64,000 nt of DNA from an uncultured Candidatus Peregrinibacteria bacterium (GTDB lineage: Bacteria; Patescibacteriota; Gracilibacteria; Peribacterales; Peribacteraceae), in contig CAINVY010000005.1 of NCBI GenBank assembly GCA_903854335.1, forward strand, positions 163,206 to 227,205. Reading direction: 5' to 3'. This document shows, one piece after another, positions 44,814-54,309 of this stretch (position 1 is its first letter; each line of letters starts with the position of its first letter). The notes under the pieces are model-generated. The model was not told where the DNA came from, did not search any database, and was given only the letters and a program-made list of their open reading frames with translations. Made by a program: the position numbers and the translations under genes.

Positions 44814-45956
44814 ATGGCAAGAGGGATGACTCCTCGATCCACCGACGTTCCTCGAGACGTGATCGCACGTCCGACAGCGATGACGATTGCGCAGGGATTT
44901 CTTTGTGCGCTCCTCGTCTGCTTCGGCGTTCTCCTCGCCTACCTCCTTTCGCATGTCCTCCTCCTCCTCTCGCTTTCCATCCTCCTGGCGCTCATTCTCG
45001 ACCCGGGCGTGCGCATGCTTCAGAGGCGGCGCATCCCCGTGAGCATCGGCATCCTCCTCCATTATGCGGCCTTCTTCGCGCTGGCGATCTTCCTCTTCCT
45101 CTCACTGGTCCCCATCCTCTCCAAGCAAGTCGCCGACCTCGCCAACTTCTCCACGGGCCAAGTGAATCGCTTCCTGCTGCATCCGACGGTGACCATTCCG
45201 TTCATGCAACCGGAAACCAACGATCGCCTTTCGCGCCTCTTCGAGTCGATGCTCAGACAAGCATCCATCCGACAATTGCCCGACGCTCTGCAGGGCATCT
45301 CTTCTCATCTCACTTCCGTCGGAGGCGGCTCTCTGCAATTCGCAACCGGCGTCGTGAGTTCCGTCGTCTCCTTCTTCTTCAACCTCATCGTCGTGTTGGT
45401 GTTGGCGTTCTTTATCGAACTTGAAAATAACGCGGTGATTGCTTGGATAAAGAGTCTCCTGCCCCCGAAGATTCGGCCCTACATGGAGCGGAAAGCCACA
45501 CTCATCCGCACGAAGATCGGCCAGTGGGCAAAGGGCCAGCTCCTCCTCTGTGCAAGTATCGGCGTCCTCGTCTTCATTGTGCTCCTCATTCTCCACATTC
45601 CCTACGCGCTGACTCTCGCACTCCTCGCCGCCTTCACAGAATTCATCCCGTACGCGGGCCCGATCATCGCCGCAGTGCCCGCAATCCTCATCGCGCTCGC
45701 GGGGGGAGGCCTCATGTGGGGATTGATCGTCGCGGGGGCGTACTACGTCGTGCAGTGGTGCGAGAGCAACTTGATCGTTCCGCTGATCATGAGACATGCC
45801 GTCGATCTGTCGATCGTGACGATCATGACCGCCATGTTGATCGGCATCAGCTTTCCCAATTTTATCCATCCGATTCTGGGGATCCTCATCTCCATCCCCC
45901 TCATGAGCATCATTGCGATCTTCCTCGATGATCTCCGTTATTCACCGGAGAAATAA
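44814..45956 (+). CDS. AI-2E family (PerM-like) transporter
   Basis: A 380-aa inner-membrane protein with about eight hydrophobic segments. The family-specific stretch FIPYAGPIIAAVPAILIAL in the third quarter and the DLSIVTIMTAMLIG / HPILGILISIPL C-terminal helices match AI-2E/UPF0118 proteins. Members export small molecules or ions. The ATG at 44814 is preceded by a TACTAT box (44801-44806) ending seven bases before it; an ATG at 44805 is less likely. Confidence 0.85.
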   Translation: MARGMTPRSTDVPRDVIARPTAMTIAQGFLCALLVCFGVLLAYLLSHVLLLLSLSILLALILDPGVRMLQRRRIPVSIGILLHYAAFFALAIFLFLSLVPILSKQVADLANFSTGQVNRFLLHPTVTIPFMQPETNDRLSRLFESMLRQASIRQLPDALQGISSHLTSVGGGSLQFATGVVSSVVSFFFNLIVVLVLAFFIELENNAVIAWIKSLLPPKIRPYMERKATLIRTKIGQWAKGQLLLCASIGVLVFIVLLILHIPYALTLALLAAFTEFIPYAGPIIAAVPAILIALAGGGLMWGLIVAGAYYVVQWCESNLIVPLIMRHAVDLSIVTIMTAMLIGISFPNFIHPILGILISIPLMSIIAIFLDDLRYSPEK

Positions 45957-45986
45957 TTTTAGCAACCTCTTCCCATTCCCCCCCCC

Positions 45987-46901
45987 ATGCCTACCCGATC
46001 CTCCACCGCACAGGACGTCTTCACACATCTGCTCTCCATCGTGATGCTGTACGTCACCATCTGGTCCACGCTCGTCGTCCTGTTCTCGCTGATTGAGCAG
46101 TTCTTTCCCGATCCCCTCATTCTCTATCCCGGCCCAGGAGCCGATCTGGATGCAATTCGCACGGCGGCTGCAGCCATGATCATAGCCTTCCCCGTCTTCC
46201 TCCTCGCCTCGTGGATCTTGCTGCGAGGCATCAAAGCCTTCCCGGAGAAAGCGGATCTCTCGGTCCGCCGTTGGCTGCTCTCCCTCACGCTCTTCTTCGC
46301 TGCGGTCACGATCATCATCGATCTCATCGTCCTCATCCACAGTTTCCTGAACGGCGATCTGACGACACGCTTCGTCTTCAAGGTTCTCGCCGTTCTGCTC
46401 GTCGCCATCGCGGTCTTTGGTTATGAGTTCTGGGATCTCAGGCGCAAAGACTTCATCGCAACCCGCATGCCGCGCCTTGCAGCGTGGGCATCGTCCGTGA
46501 TCCTCCTCGTGATACTCATCGCGGGACTTGTGATCGCCGGCTCCCCTTTCCATCAACGCCTGGTGCGCTTCGACACGCAACGCGTCAGCGATCTCCAATC
46601 GATTCAGAGCTCCATCGTGGATTTCTGGACCAGCAAGCAAAGACTTCCCGCCACGCTGGATAATCTGCGAAACGACATTTCCGGCTTCAGCGCGCCAATC
46701 GATCCCGAGACACATGCGCCCTACACCTTCTCCGTCGTGACTCCTCACTCCTTCCGCCTCTGCGCGACATTCGAGACGACGGATTCGGGATCAAGTCTCA
46801 GTGTTCCAAGACCCATGGGAGGAATCGGAGACACCTGGCAACACGGCATCGGCAACGTCTGCTTCCAGCGAACGATCGATCCGGCTTTCTACAAGAAATG
46901 A
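45987..46901 (+). CDS. DUF5671-type membrane protein
   Basis: A 304-aa protein. Five membrane segments are visible, four (about 12-36, 52-74, 90-114, 124-146) in a DUF5671-like block and a fifth (about 164-186). A periplasmic C-terminal domain of about 115 residues follows, containing RVSDLQSIQSSIVDFWTSKQRLPATLDNL, a pattern similar to the type II pseudopilin-like tail often seen in these proteins. The gene starts 30 bases after the AI-2E gene and may be co-transcribed. Function unknown. Confidence 0.7.
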   Translation: MPTRSSTAQDVFTHLLSIVMLYVTIWSTLVVLFSLIEQFFPDPLILYPGPGADLDAIRTAAAAMIIAFPVFLLASWILLRGIKAFPEKADLSVRRWLLSLTLFFAAVTIIIDLIVLIHSFLNGDLTTRFVFKVLAVLLVAIAVFGYEFWDLRRKDFIATRMPRLAAWASSVILLVILIAGLVIAGSPFHQRLVRFDTQRVSDLQSIQSSIVDFWTSKQRLPATLDNLRNDISGFSAPIDPETHAPYTFSVVTPHSFRLCATFETTDSGSSLSVPRPMGGIGDTWQHGIGNVCFQRTIDPAFYKK

Positions 46902-46939
46902 ATCGTGTTTCCCGTTGATCCCATCTTGCGAATATCTCT

Positions 46940-47770
46940 TTGAAGTTCTTCTCCTATTTTCAATGGCTGCGACGAAGCATTCGCGATCTCCTGATCGTCG
47001 TTACCGTCTACGTACTCATCTCCTACCTCGCTCTGCCGAATCTCTGGCGACACTACGAACACAATCCCTCATTGCAGAACGCGCCGAAGACGACGGAAAG
47101 CTTCGCGGGTTTCCCCGGCGATCCGCTGAACATCGGCATCGTGGGGAGTCGGGAAGAACTCATTCGAGGCATGCTCATCGCCGGTTGGCTTCCCGCGGAC
47201 ACCGTAACCTTGAAAACGAGCCTCTCCATCGCGACGAGCGTTCTCCTCGGCCGCCCCTACCCCACGGCTCCGATCAGCAATCTCTATCTCTGGGGTCGCA
47301 AGCAGGATTTGGCATTCGAAAGAACGGATCGGAATGCGAAGAGTCGCCATCATGTCCGTTTTTGGCTCTCCCCGCTCACGGAAGAAGACGGACGACCATT
47401 CTGGATCGGCGCCGCCACCTTCGACAACGGAATTGGCTTCAATCACTTCACCGGACAACTCACGCATCACATCGCATCCAATATCGATACGGAACGGGAC
47501 GTGCTCATGCATGATCTCTCTGCCCGTCGGGAACTGACGATGCTCTACCAGGTCACGGGAGTGGGAGCGAACATCGCAGGACAAAACGCAGAGGGAGATT
47601 GGTACTACACGGACGGCGAACTCACGGTCGGCATCCTCTCTCCCGGCAATGTCCTTTCCTCGAAGCCCCCGCTCATTCTCCAAAACCCTCCGACCGTGGA
47701 CTGGAAGAATACAGGGTGGAGCTACCTTCGCGCCTTGCTGTCACAGGAAGCCACATTCGCGAAGATCTGA
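46940..47770 (+). CDS. LssY C-terminal-domain protein
   Basis: A 276-aa membrane-anchored protein with one N-terminal helix (about 14-34). The soluble part matches LssY_C: GDPLNIGIVGSREELIRGMLIAGW, YPTAPISNLYLWGRKQDLAFER and RHHVRFWLSP, then WIGAATFD. LssY belongs to a Legionella secretion-related locus and its function is not established. It starts with a TTG at 46940, 38 bases after the DUF5671 gene. Confidence 0.8.
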   Translation: MKFFSYFQWLRRSIRDLLIVVTVYVLISYLALPNLWRHYEHNPSLQNAPKTTESFAGFPGDPLNIGIVGSREELIRGMLIAGWLPADTVTLKTSLSIATSVLLGRPYPTAPISNLYLWGRKQDLAFERTDRNAKSRHHVRFWLSPLTEEDGRPFWIGAATFDNGIGFNHFTGQLTHHIASNIDTERDVLMHDLSARRELTMLYQVTGVGANIAGQNAEGDWYYTDGELTVGILSPGNVLSSKPPLILQNPPTVDWKNTGWSYLRALLSQEATFAKI

Positions 47771-47821
47771 GGAATACAACCGAAATCCTTCGATTCCTAA
47801 GCGACAGATCTCCTCAAGACA

Positions 47822-48373
47822 CTAATTGCGGTGATACGACCCCGCGAGTTCCGTTTGCCCGAGGATGTGTCCTTTCATGGCATCCTGCAGTTGCTGATCC
47901 GTCGGAGGAGAGTCAAATTGCAGACGCGTATCGAGAGCGAAGAGAATGAAGTGGTACATGTGCGATCCGCCCGTGGGACAAGGAGGCACATAGGCCGTGG
48001 TTCCCGCGCTGGTCAAACCGAGCTCTGAACTGTCGATATTGATTCCTTCCGTCAGGTCCTGATCCTGCGGCTGAAGATTCCACAGCACCCAGTGAATGAA
48101 CAGCGAAGGAGAAGCACTGGAATCGGCAATGATGAGTGCGAGACTCTTCGCATCGGTTGGCACACCCTGGATGGAGAGCGGAGGATTCTGGCCTGCGCCG
48201 TCGCACGAGTACGCGGATGGGATCACGCCGTTGTTTTCAAATGCTCCACTGGTCAACGTAAACGATGACGGGGAGGGAGGATTTCCGTTCGTATTCTGCG
48301 TGAGGTCCGCCTGGCACGAGAGGAGGAGAACCGAGAGGGCGACGATGCCGCCAAGTGTGAGGGAGTGCTTCAT
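47822..48373 (-). CDS. YbhB/YbcL-like PEBP family lipoprotein
   Basis: A 183-aa protein with a lipobox (LLLSC, Cys near residue 20) and the phosphatidylethanolamine-binding-protein fold. Conserved parts are FENNGVIPSAYSCDGAGQNPPLSI, SLALIIADSSA, FIHWVLWNLQP, and GGSHMYHFILFALD. The anion-binding HW and the YHF/Y residues are present. Bacterial family members are of unclear role. The start at 48373 has a promoter at leaderless spacing. Confidence 0.88.
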   Translation of the reverse strand: MKHSLTLGGIVALSVLLLSCQADLTQNTNGNPPSPSSFTLTSGAFENNGVIPSAYSCDGAGQNPPLSIQGVPTDAKSLALIIADSSASPSLFIHWVLWNLQPQDQDLTEGINIDSSELGLTSAGTTAYVPPCPTGGSHMYHFILFALDTRLQFDSPPTDQQLQDAMKGHILGQTELAGSYHRN

Positions 48374-48380
48374 ACGCCCG

Positions 48381-48409
48381 AGGATAGCAGAGAGAATGCC
48401 TGATCGCAA
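48381..48409 (-). promoter_or_regulatory. Promoter of the PEBP lipoprotein gene
   Basis: Minus-strand TTGCGA (48409-48404) and TATCCT (48386-48381) at 17-bp spacing; the -10 box ends seven bases before the ATG. Confidence 0.55.
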
Positions 48410-48421
48410 AGATTCATGAAA

Positions 48422-49879
48422 TTACCCTTGCGTCGTCACTTGAGCTTGCGTCTGCGACCCCAGAGTGGCATTGCCCGTCACGTTGCTTATGCGAACGAGG
48501 AAAGAGATTTGCCCCTGCGCAGTGGTATGCCGAATGAGAGGAATGGCAATCTGTTTTTGCATTTCCCCCGGATTGAACGTCAGCGTGCCCGATGTCGCCG
48601 TATAGTCCGTTCCGGCAAGCGCGCTGTCATCGTATGTCGCATACTGCACCGTCGCCGTCCCGGTCACACCGCCTCCTCGCGTCACCGTTGCGTACGCCAT
48701 ACCGTCATGGTTATTGGCGGAAAAATTGAGTGCGGAGAACACGATGGAGCCGGAGCCGTCGGGCCCCATCTCGTCATCAACGATCGTGAGTGTCGACGTC
48801 GATGGCGTACCGAACACCACGCCGCCCGTCGGATTACTCAATGTCAGCAACACCGTTCGATTTCCGTTGACGGTTGTATTGTCGAGGATGGAAACCGTAA
48901 AGCTCTTCTGTGTCTCACCGGCGGCGAAAGACAGCGTACCGCTTGTCCTCGTATAATCCGAGCCGTTCACGCCCGTCCCATCGCTCGTAGCGAAAGCGAC
49001 AGTCGCGGCGTTCGTCGTCGATCCGCTGCGTACGACTTTGATCGTCGCGGTTCCTCCATTTTCCATCACACCAAGCCCAACCGCGGAGAATGCGATTGCG
49101 CCACCCGAACCCGATACGACAGAAGAAGCCGAGCTGGACGAAGCACTGATACCATTGTGCGTGAGCGTGATGACCGCAGTCGAAGGATCGATCAGCGTCG
49201 CACCACCCGAGGGATTGCTAAGCACAAGATTGATCGTCCTGCCACCCGTCGCAGCGGTATTCTTCGTCAATTGCACGGTGAAATTCTGTGTCGTTTGCCC
49301 CGGCGCAAAGGTTAACGTAGCCGTATTGGCACTGAAATCGACTCCCGCCACTGCCGTGCCACCGGAGACCGTGTACTTCACCGTCACCGTTCCCTGCGTT
49401 CCGCCGCTACGCATGACACCGATAGAGAGCGATGGCGTGAGATCCGGATAGCTGAAGGCTGCTGCTGTGAAGTGGAAGGATCCGTTGACGATATTGGCCG
49501 CTTGAGCCACGGAAGATGAGGAAGAGCTCGAGGAGACAGAAGATGATGATACGGAACTCACCGAGGAGACCGACGACGATGACGTCGACGGCACCACCCC
49601 GTTGATGCTATCGCGCAGTCTCTTGAGTAAGACGGCAATCTGTCCGCGTGTCACGAAATCGTTCGGTCCGAAGTGCTTCGCGTCATACCCCTGGATAATG
49701 CCTGCTGCATTCATCTCTCCCACCGCTGCATCGTAGAACGAGCCTGCAGGTACATCGGAAAATATCGCCGAACCTCGCAGCGTGGCGATGGCCGTGCCCA
49801 CGGCAACGGAACCGCACAAGACACCGATGAGAAAAGACATACCAACGGCTTTCTGGAGAAACGAACGTTTCTGTATCAT
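48422..49879 (-). CDS. SLH-domain surface protein with three Calx-beta repeats
   Basis: A 485-aa secreted protein. The signal peptide (about 10-33) is followed by one S-layer homology module (IFSDVPAGSFYDAAVGEMNAAGIIQGYD, ending TRGQIAVLLKRL). A Ser/Val-Ser linker of about 30 residues (about 95-125) leads to three Calx-beta-type repeats (about 130-240, 260-370, 375-480), recognisable by VAGVDFSAN/VNGSDYTRT/LAGTDYTAT followed by GTLTFAPGE-like strands. Calx-beta repeats bind Ca2+ and occur in adhesins. The Ser-run linker style is shared with the DUF11 protein at 42.3 kb. Confidence 0.85.
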   Translation of the reverse strand: MIQKRSFLQKAVGMSFLIGVLCGSVAVGTAIATLRGSAIFSDVPAGSFYDAAVGEMNAAGIIQGYDAKHFGPNDFVTRGQIAVLLKRLRDSINGVVPSTSSSSVSSVSSVSSSSVSSSSSSSSVAQAANIVNGSFHFTAAAFSYPDLTPSLSIGVMRSGGTQGTVTVKYTVSGGTAVAGVDFSANTATLTFAPGQTTQNFTVQLTKNTAATGGRTINLVLSNPSGGATLIDPSTAVITLTHNGISASSSSASSVVSGSGGAIAFSAVGLGVMENGGTATIKVVRSGSTTNAATVAFATSDGTGVNGSDYTRTSGTLSFAAGETQKSFTVSILDNTTVNGNRTVLLTLSNPTGGVVFGTPSTSTLTIVDDEMGPDGSGSIVFSALNFSANNHDGMAYATVTRGGGVTGTATVQYATYDDSALAGTDYTATSGTLTFNPGEMQKQIAIPLIRHTTAQGQISFLVRISNVTGNATLGSQTQAQVTTQG

Positions 49880-49901
49880 GAAAATAGGGGGAAGACATCC
49901 C

Positions 49902-49931
49902 AGTATGACAAGTCTTTCCCACGCAATTCAA
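49902..49931 (-). promoter_or_regulatory. Promoter of the SLH/Calx-beta gene
   Basis: Minus-strand TTGAAT (49931-49926) and CATACT (49907-49902) with an 18-bp spacer, about 22 bases before the ATG. Confidence 0.45.
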
Positions 49932-50049
49932 GGGACGATTCATTCCTTTCATGCGCCAATGGTTCGTTCAAGAATTTTCGCCTCCATTGCGGAAGAAGCA
50001 AAGACTCCACCAAGCAAACGCAATCGATCAATCACAACCTCAAGTAGTC

Positions 50050-50055
50050 TATACT
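50050..50055 (+). promoter_or_regulatory. -10 box of the ABC-2 exporter operon
   Basis: TATACT (50050-50055) ends seven bases before the TTG start at 50063. The -35 region is weak. Confidence 0.4.
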
Positions 50056-50062
50056 GTACGGG

Positions 50063-50854
50063 TTGTCGCGCGTACTCCTCTCTCAAACGGCCATCTCCCT
50101 CCAGCAGCGTCTGCTGCACCGTGAGTATTGGATCGGGATCATCCTGGATCGGGGTCTGCCCATCCTCGTACCGCTCCTCGCGTGGATGTCGATCTTCAAT
50201 TACGCAAAGTTAAATGTCCTGGAAGGATGGACCGCATCGGAAATGGGCGGCTACTACGTCCTGGCGATTTTCATTGCGACGCTCTCGAATACGGAATTCC
50301 ACCGCGACATCAGCGATATGGTGCACCGCGGCACGCTGGATCAGTGGCTGGTGCGACCGTTGACGTTCTTCCAACTGAGCGCCGGCGTCATCCTGTCGCG
50401 CTTCCTGATCTTGCTCATTCCCAGTTCCATCATCCTCCTCATCAGCTACTTCGTCGCACCGACCCTCCCGATCTTCACCCTCCATGCTTTCCTGACGGGC
50501 CTTGTCGTCCTCCCTCTCGCGATTCTGATCTTCGCGCTGCTCACCACCGTCGTCGGGCTCGTCTCCTTCTGGACCGTGCAGATCCATGCCACGTTCGCCC
50601 TCATCATGGTGATCCTCGATTTCCTCGGAGGATTGATGCTTCCGCTCTCCCTGCTCCCCACATTCCTTCAGTCACTGAGCGCCTATCTGCCGCTGCGGTT
50701 TGCCATCTCCGATCCCATTTCCGCCATGCTCAGTTCCGGCACGAATCTCCTGCCGATTGTCTGCGGACAACTCCTGTGGTGCACCTTGCTCTTCCTCCTT
50801 GCCAGTCTCCTCTGGACGCGTGGCGTGAGACTCTACGAAGCCGCCGGCGGCTGA
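50063..50854 (+). CDS. ABC-2 type permease, first subunit
   Basis: A 263-aa membrane protein with six hydrophobic segments in the PF06182-type ABC-2 pattern (drug/viologen exporter class). Conserved part: MVHRGTLDQWLVRPL just after the second helix. The TTG at 50063 sits seven bases after a -10 box and no ATG gives the full first helix. It is the first of three tightly spaced genes. Confidence 0.8.
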   Translation: MSRVLLSQTAISLQQRLLHREYWIGIILDRGLPILVPLLAWMSIFNYAKLNVLEGWTASEMGGYYVLAIFIATLSNTEFHRDISDMVHRGTLDQWLVRPLTFFQLSAGVILSRFLILLIPSSIILLISYFVAPTLPIFTLHAFLTGLVVLPLAILIFALLTTVVGLVSFWTVQIHATFALIMVILDFLGGLMLPLSLLPTFLQSLSAYLPLRFAISDPISAMLSSGTNLLPIVCGQLLWCTLLFLLASLLWTRGVRLYEAAGG

Positions 50855-50855
50855 T

Positions 50856-51611
50856 ATGCGTTACTACTGGACCATCATCCGCTGGGCGATCCGACTCCAT
50901 TTCCTCCGATGGATGCGCTACCGACTAGACCTGCTCTTCTGGACGCTCACGATCTGGCTCACCATCGGCATCCAGGCGATTTTTCTCAGCGTCGTGTACC
51001 ACGCCTCCGGCGGCGCATTCTTCGGCTACTCGGGTATGCAAGTCGTGAGCTTCTTCGGCATCGCGCTCTTCGCAAATGCCCTCGCTCTCTCGTGCTCCAT
51101 CAGTCTCATCACCCACCTCTCGCGCGCCGTGTGGCGGGGGGATTTCGATTTCTGGCTTCTCCAACCTCCTGCGCTCTTCGTGCGCATCATGACGGAAGAT
51201 CTCGGCTACCTCTACTACCTCCCGCAAGCCGTTGTCGGAGCGGGGCTGATGCTCTACTCGCTCCCGGCCATTCAGTGGCCACTCGCCTTCTTCGTCGGCT
51301 TCGTCGCGGCCGTGATCGAGGCGGGGCTGGTTTTCCTCTCCGGCATTCCCGCCATCCGGTGGGGAAAGTGGGACCCGTACGAAGGGGTGTGGGAATACCT
51401 GCAAACCGCCAGATCCATCCCTATTGGACATTATGCAAGTATTATGTTATGGATTGCTTCTTTCGGGGTTTTGCAGTATTCTCTGGCGCTGCTCGTTCTC
51501 ACGAATCACTTCAATGCCCTCCTCCTCGTCCTGATCGCCATCATCCTCTGGGCCCTCGATCTCTCGCTCCTCTCCTTCTTCGTTCGCTCCTACCGTTCCG
51601 CCTCCTCCTAA
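50856..51611 (+). CDS. ABC-2 type permease, second subunit
   Basis: A 251-aa six-helix permease starting one base after the previous stop. The same family features are present, with WRGDFDFWLLQPPALFVRI matching the loop motif of the first subunit. The pair probably forms a heterodimeric exporter. No substrate clue is present. Confidence 0.82.
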   Translation: MRYYWTIIRWAIRLHFLRWMRYRLDLLFWTLTIWLTIGIQAIFLSVVYHASGGAFFGYSGMQVVSFFGIALFANALALSCSISLITHLSRAVWRGDFDFWLLQPPALFVRIMTEDLGYLYYLPQAVVGAGLMLYSLPAIQWPLAFFVGFVAAVIEAGLVFLSGIPAIRWGKWDPYEGVWEYLQTARSIPIGHYASIMLWIASFGVLQYSLALLVLTNHFNALLLVLIAIILWALDLSLLSFFVRSYRSASS

Positions 51612-51612
51612 T

Positions 51613-52641
51613 ATGTCTACTGTTGCTCCCGCCATCACCGTCCGTAATCTGCGGAAAACATTCCGGTCGTACCAGAAGGAAGCCGGCGTCATGGCTACGA
51701 TCCGCAGCGTTTTTAGGCGCAAGTGGCAGGAGAAATCGGCGGTGGATGATCTGAGCTTCGAAATTCCCGTCGGAGGATTCGTCGGATTTCTCGGACCGAA
51801 CGGAGCGGGAAAAACCACGACGATCAAAATGCTCTCCGGAATCCTCACGCCGACTTCCGGACTCATCAGCGTGCTCGGCTACTCTCCCCAGAAGCGCGAA
51901 CGCGCGTTCAAAAAACAAATCGCGCTCGTTATGGGACAGAAGACGCAGCTCATCTGGGATCTCCCGCCGATCGACACGTTCCTCTTCCATCGCGATCTCT
52001 ACGAAATCGACCGCGCCCAGTGGAATGCCGTCCTCGATCCGCTCACAGAGCTCCTCGGCGTGGGGCATGTGCTCGGCACGCCCGTTCGGCAACTCTCGCT
52101 CGGCGAGCGCATGAAGTGCGAACTCATTCTGGCCCTCCTACATCAGCCGAAGGTCCTCTTCCTCGACGAACCGACGATCGGCCTTGATGTCATCTCGCAG
52201 ACCCATCTCTGGGAATTCCTCAAGGACTACCAGAAGAAACAGAACATCACGATCCTCCTCACGTCCCACTACATCCAGGACATCGCCAAGCTCTGCAAAG
52301 ACGTGATCATCATCAACCACGGAAAGAAAATGTACGACGGAAAATTCAAGAAGCTCGTCGACCTCATGGAGCCGGAGCAGCAAGGCATCCTCCGCTTCCG
52401 CAGCAACATGCAAGAGAAGCAGATCCGCGAAATCGAGGAGATGGTGAAAGAACGCCACATGGAGAAGATCGATACCTACACGTATCGGCTCCGCATGCAG
52501 AGGAACCAACTCGCGAAGTTTACGGAGAGGATCTTCCGCGAATTTCCTATCGAAGAGATGCGCATGGAAGAAGTGGATCTCACGGAAGTGATCGAACGGG
52601 CGTTCACGAGCAAGGACATCAATGCGAGCGCGTCACGCTGA
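51613..52641 (+). CDS. ABC transporter ATP-binding protein (DrrA/NatA-like)
   Basis: A 342-aa ATPase starting one base after the second permease. Walker A is GPNGAGKTT (about residues 65-73), the signature LSLGERMKCE is a variant of LSGGQ, Walker B is VLFLDEPTIGLD, and the H-loop is in TSHYIQDI. The C-terminal extra domain (about 240-340) is typical of drug-export NBDs. Its stop lies 9 bases beyond the end of the convergent kinase gene. Confidence 0.9.
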   Translation: MSTVAPAITVRNLRKTFRSYQKEAGVMATIRSVFRRKWQEKSAVDDLSFEIPVGGFVGFLGPNGAGKTTTIKMLSGILTPTSGLISVLGYSPQKRERAFKKQIALVMGQKTQLIWDLPPIDTFLFHRDLYEIDRAQWNAVLDPLTELLGVGHVLGTPVRQLSLGERMKCELILALLHQPKVLFLDEPTIGLDVISQTHLWEFLKDYQKKQNITILLTSHYIQDIAKLCKDVIIINHGKKMYDGKFKKLVDLMEPEQQGILRFRSNMQEKQIREIEEMVKERHMEKIDTYTYRLRMQRNQLAKFTERIFREFPIEEMRMEEVDLTEVIERAFTSKDINASASR

Positions 52642-54309
52642 CGTCTTCGTTCCGTCCGCCGCCGGCTCTTGCGGCGCTGCGACTTGCGACACGATCGGCA
52701 ATTCCACGAAGAACGTCGTCCCCTTCCCCTCCTCGCTCTCAAACCAGATCTTTCCGTTCTGGTTCTCCGTCGCACCCTTGGCGACGTAGAGACCGAATCC
52801 GTTGCCGTCGATGGAGTTGCGCACGTTGCTGGCGCGGAAGAGCTTGCCGAAGATCTTTCCCTGATCCTCCTTCGGGATTCCGCAGCCGGTATCCTTCACC
52901 TCGAAGTACAAGTTCGAGCCGCGCACCTCCGCAGTGAAGCGCACTTCGCCGCCCTTGGGCGTGTACTTCACGGCATTCGTGAGGAGGTTTTCGATCGCCA
53001 TGCGCGTGTACTTCTTGTCGAGAGGAGTGGTCGGCAGGTTGGTGGCAATGAGCTTGTTGAAGATCACGCCTCGCTCCTGCGCCTTCGGCTCGATGACGCT
53101 CATGATGTCGGCGACGAATTCCTGAATGTCGAGCGGCCTCGGCTCCAGCTTGAGTCGCCCCAATTGAATGCGCGATACATCCAAGATCATGCTGACCAAA
53201 TCGGAGAGATCCTGCACGATGGACTGCATCTTCTTGATCGTCGCAATCTGCTCGGGGGGCATGGTTCCCATGTCTCCGTCTTCGAACATTTCCAGATACC
53301 AGCGCATGGACGTTACCGGAGTAGCCAACTGGTGGCTTACCATGCCAAGGAGTTCGTCTTTTTGTCGGTCGAGTTCCTTGAGATTGCTGTTGGCTTCTTC
53401 TAATTCCCCGGCCAGTTTTTCAACTTTCTTACGTGCTGTCTCTTCTCTCTTTCCGCTTCTTACCAACAGCAATCCAAAACCTAATGACAACACAAAGGTA
53501 ACTACCGTAAGAGTCTTCTGGGTTGTGTTTTGAAGAAAGAAAAACTGGGAACCCACCATAATTATCAATACATACGCAAGTAATTGAGAGCCAATTAAAC
53601 GAATTTGGAATATCTCTAAATTAGTAATGGAATATATGATCAGAAAAAGAAAGACCGGCAAAACAAACAAACTGTAAAGATTGAACCAATAAACAGCATA
53701 TTGGCTAGCGTAGTATTCCGAATAGCCGAATACACTAAAGAATAGCACAAGAGCGAAGGCTACGATCGATAATTGTTTCCGCATCGATTTTTCACCTTTC
53801 CAGAATTGGAACAGAGCATAAACCAGGATAAAGATTACGACAGCTGTTTCGACTAATAGCTTATATTGAGTAAGAAACTCGCTGTTAAACGCCTCACAAA
53901 CAGGAAGATTAAAACCAGTTACAGATTGATTAGTCACCGCTATCCCCCAAGCGGGAAGTGCAAGCCCAAACAAAGCAATTTTTTGCCATAAAGCAATATC
54001 TCTACCCCGCACCAAAGCAATAAAGAAATATGCACCAAACAAATAGAAAATAATATTTATATAATCTAAAGGTGCCCAAACTGAAGCAATTAAATCGTAA
54101 TTGGGCGATGTCCAAGTAATTACATCGCCAATTAACCAAATGCAGAATCCGATGATGAAATAACAAAATATTCTTGCGAGAAAAGAAAATTTCGATTTAG
54201 TAAGAGTAAAGACAACCAAAATGACTGAAATTAAGATAGGAATGTAGTGAGAGTAGTAAGCCGTAGCTGTATAATATTTATTTAGCTCAAGACACGTGTT
54301 CGGTCCCAT
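52633..54309 (-). CDS. Orphan histidine kinase with multi-helix membrane sensor; mosaic composition
   Basis: A 558-aa sensor kinase. Residues 1-290 form about eight membrane helices in a 7TM-like sensor. A coiled coil (about 290-320) leads to HisKA with H-box MVSHQLATPVTSM (His326), then the HATPase with N box NLLTNAVKYTPKGG and G boxes DTGCGIPKED and GNGFGLYVAKG. All catalytic boxes are intact. The catalytic half is GC-rich like the flanking genes, but the sensor half (53400 on) is AT-rich. The change falls at residue about 303, in the linker. No response regulator is adjacent. Confidence 0.9.
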   Translation of the reverse strand: MGPNTCLELNKYYTATAYYSHYIPILISVILVVFTLTKSKFSFLARIFCYFIIGFCIWLIGDVITWTSPNYDLIASVWAPLDYINIIFYLFGAYFFIALVRGRDIALWQKIALFGLALPAWGIAVTNQSVTGFNLPVCEAFNSEFLTQYKLLVETAVVIFILVYALFQFWKGEKSMRKQLSIVAFALVLFFSVFGYSEYYASQYAVYWFNLYSLFVLPVFLFLIIYSITNLEIFQIRLIGSQLLAYVLIIMVGSQFFFLQNTTQKTLTVVTFVLSLGFGLLLVRSGKREETARKKVEKLAGELEEANSNLKELDRQKDELLGMVSHQLATPVTSMRWYLEMFEDGDMGTMPPEQIATIKKMQSIVQDLSDLVSMILDVSRIQLGRLKLEPRPLDIQEFVADIMSVIEPKAQERGVIFNKLIATNLPTTPLDKKYTRMAIENLLTNAVKYTPKGGEVRFTAEVRGSNLYFEVKDTGCGIPKEDQGKIFGKLFRASNVRNSIDGNGFGLYVAKGATENQNGKIWFESEEGKGTTFFVELPIVSQVAAPQEPAADGTKTSA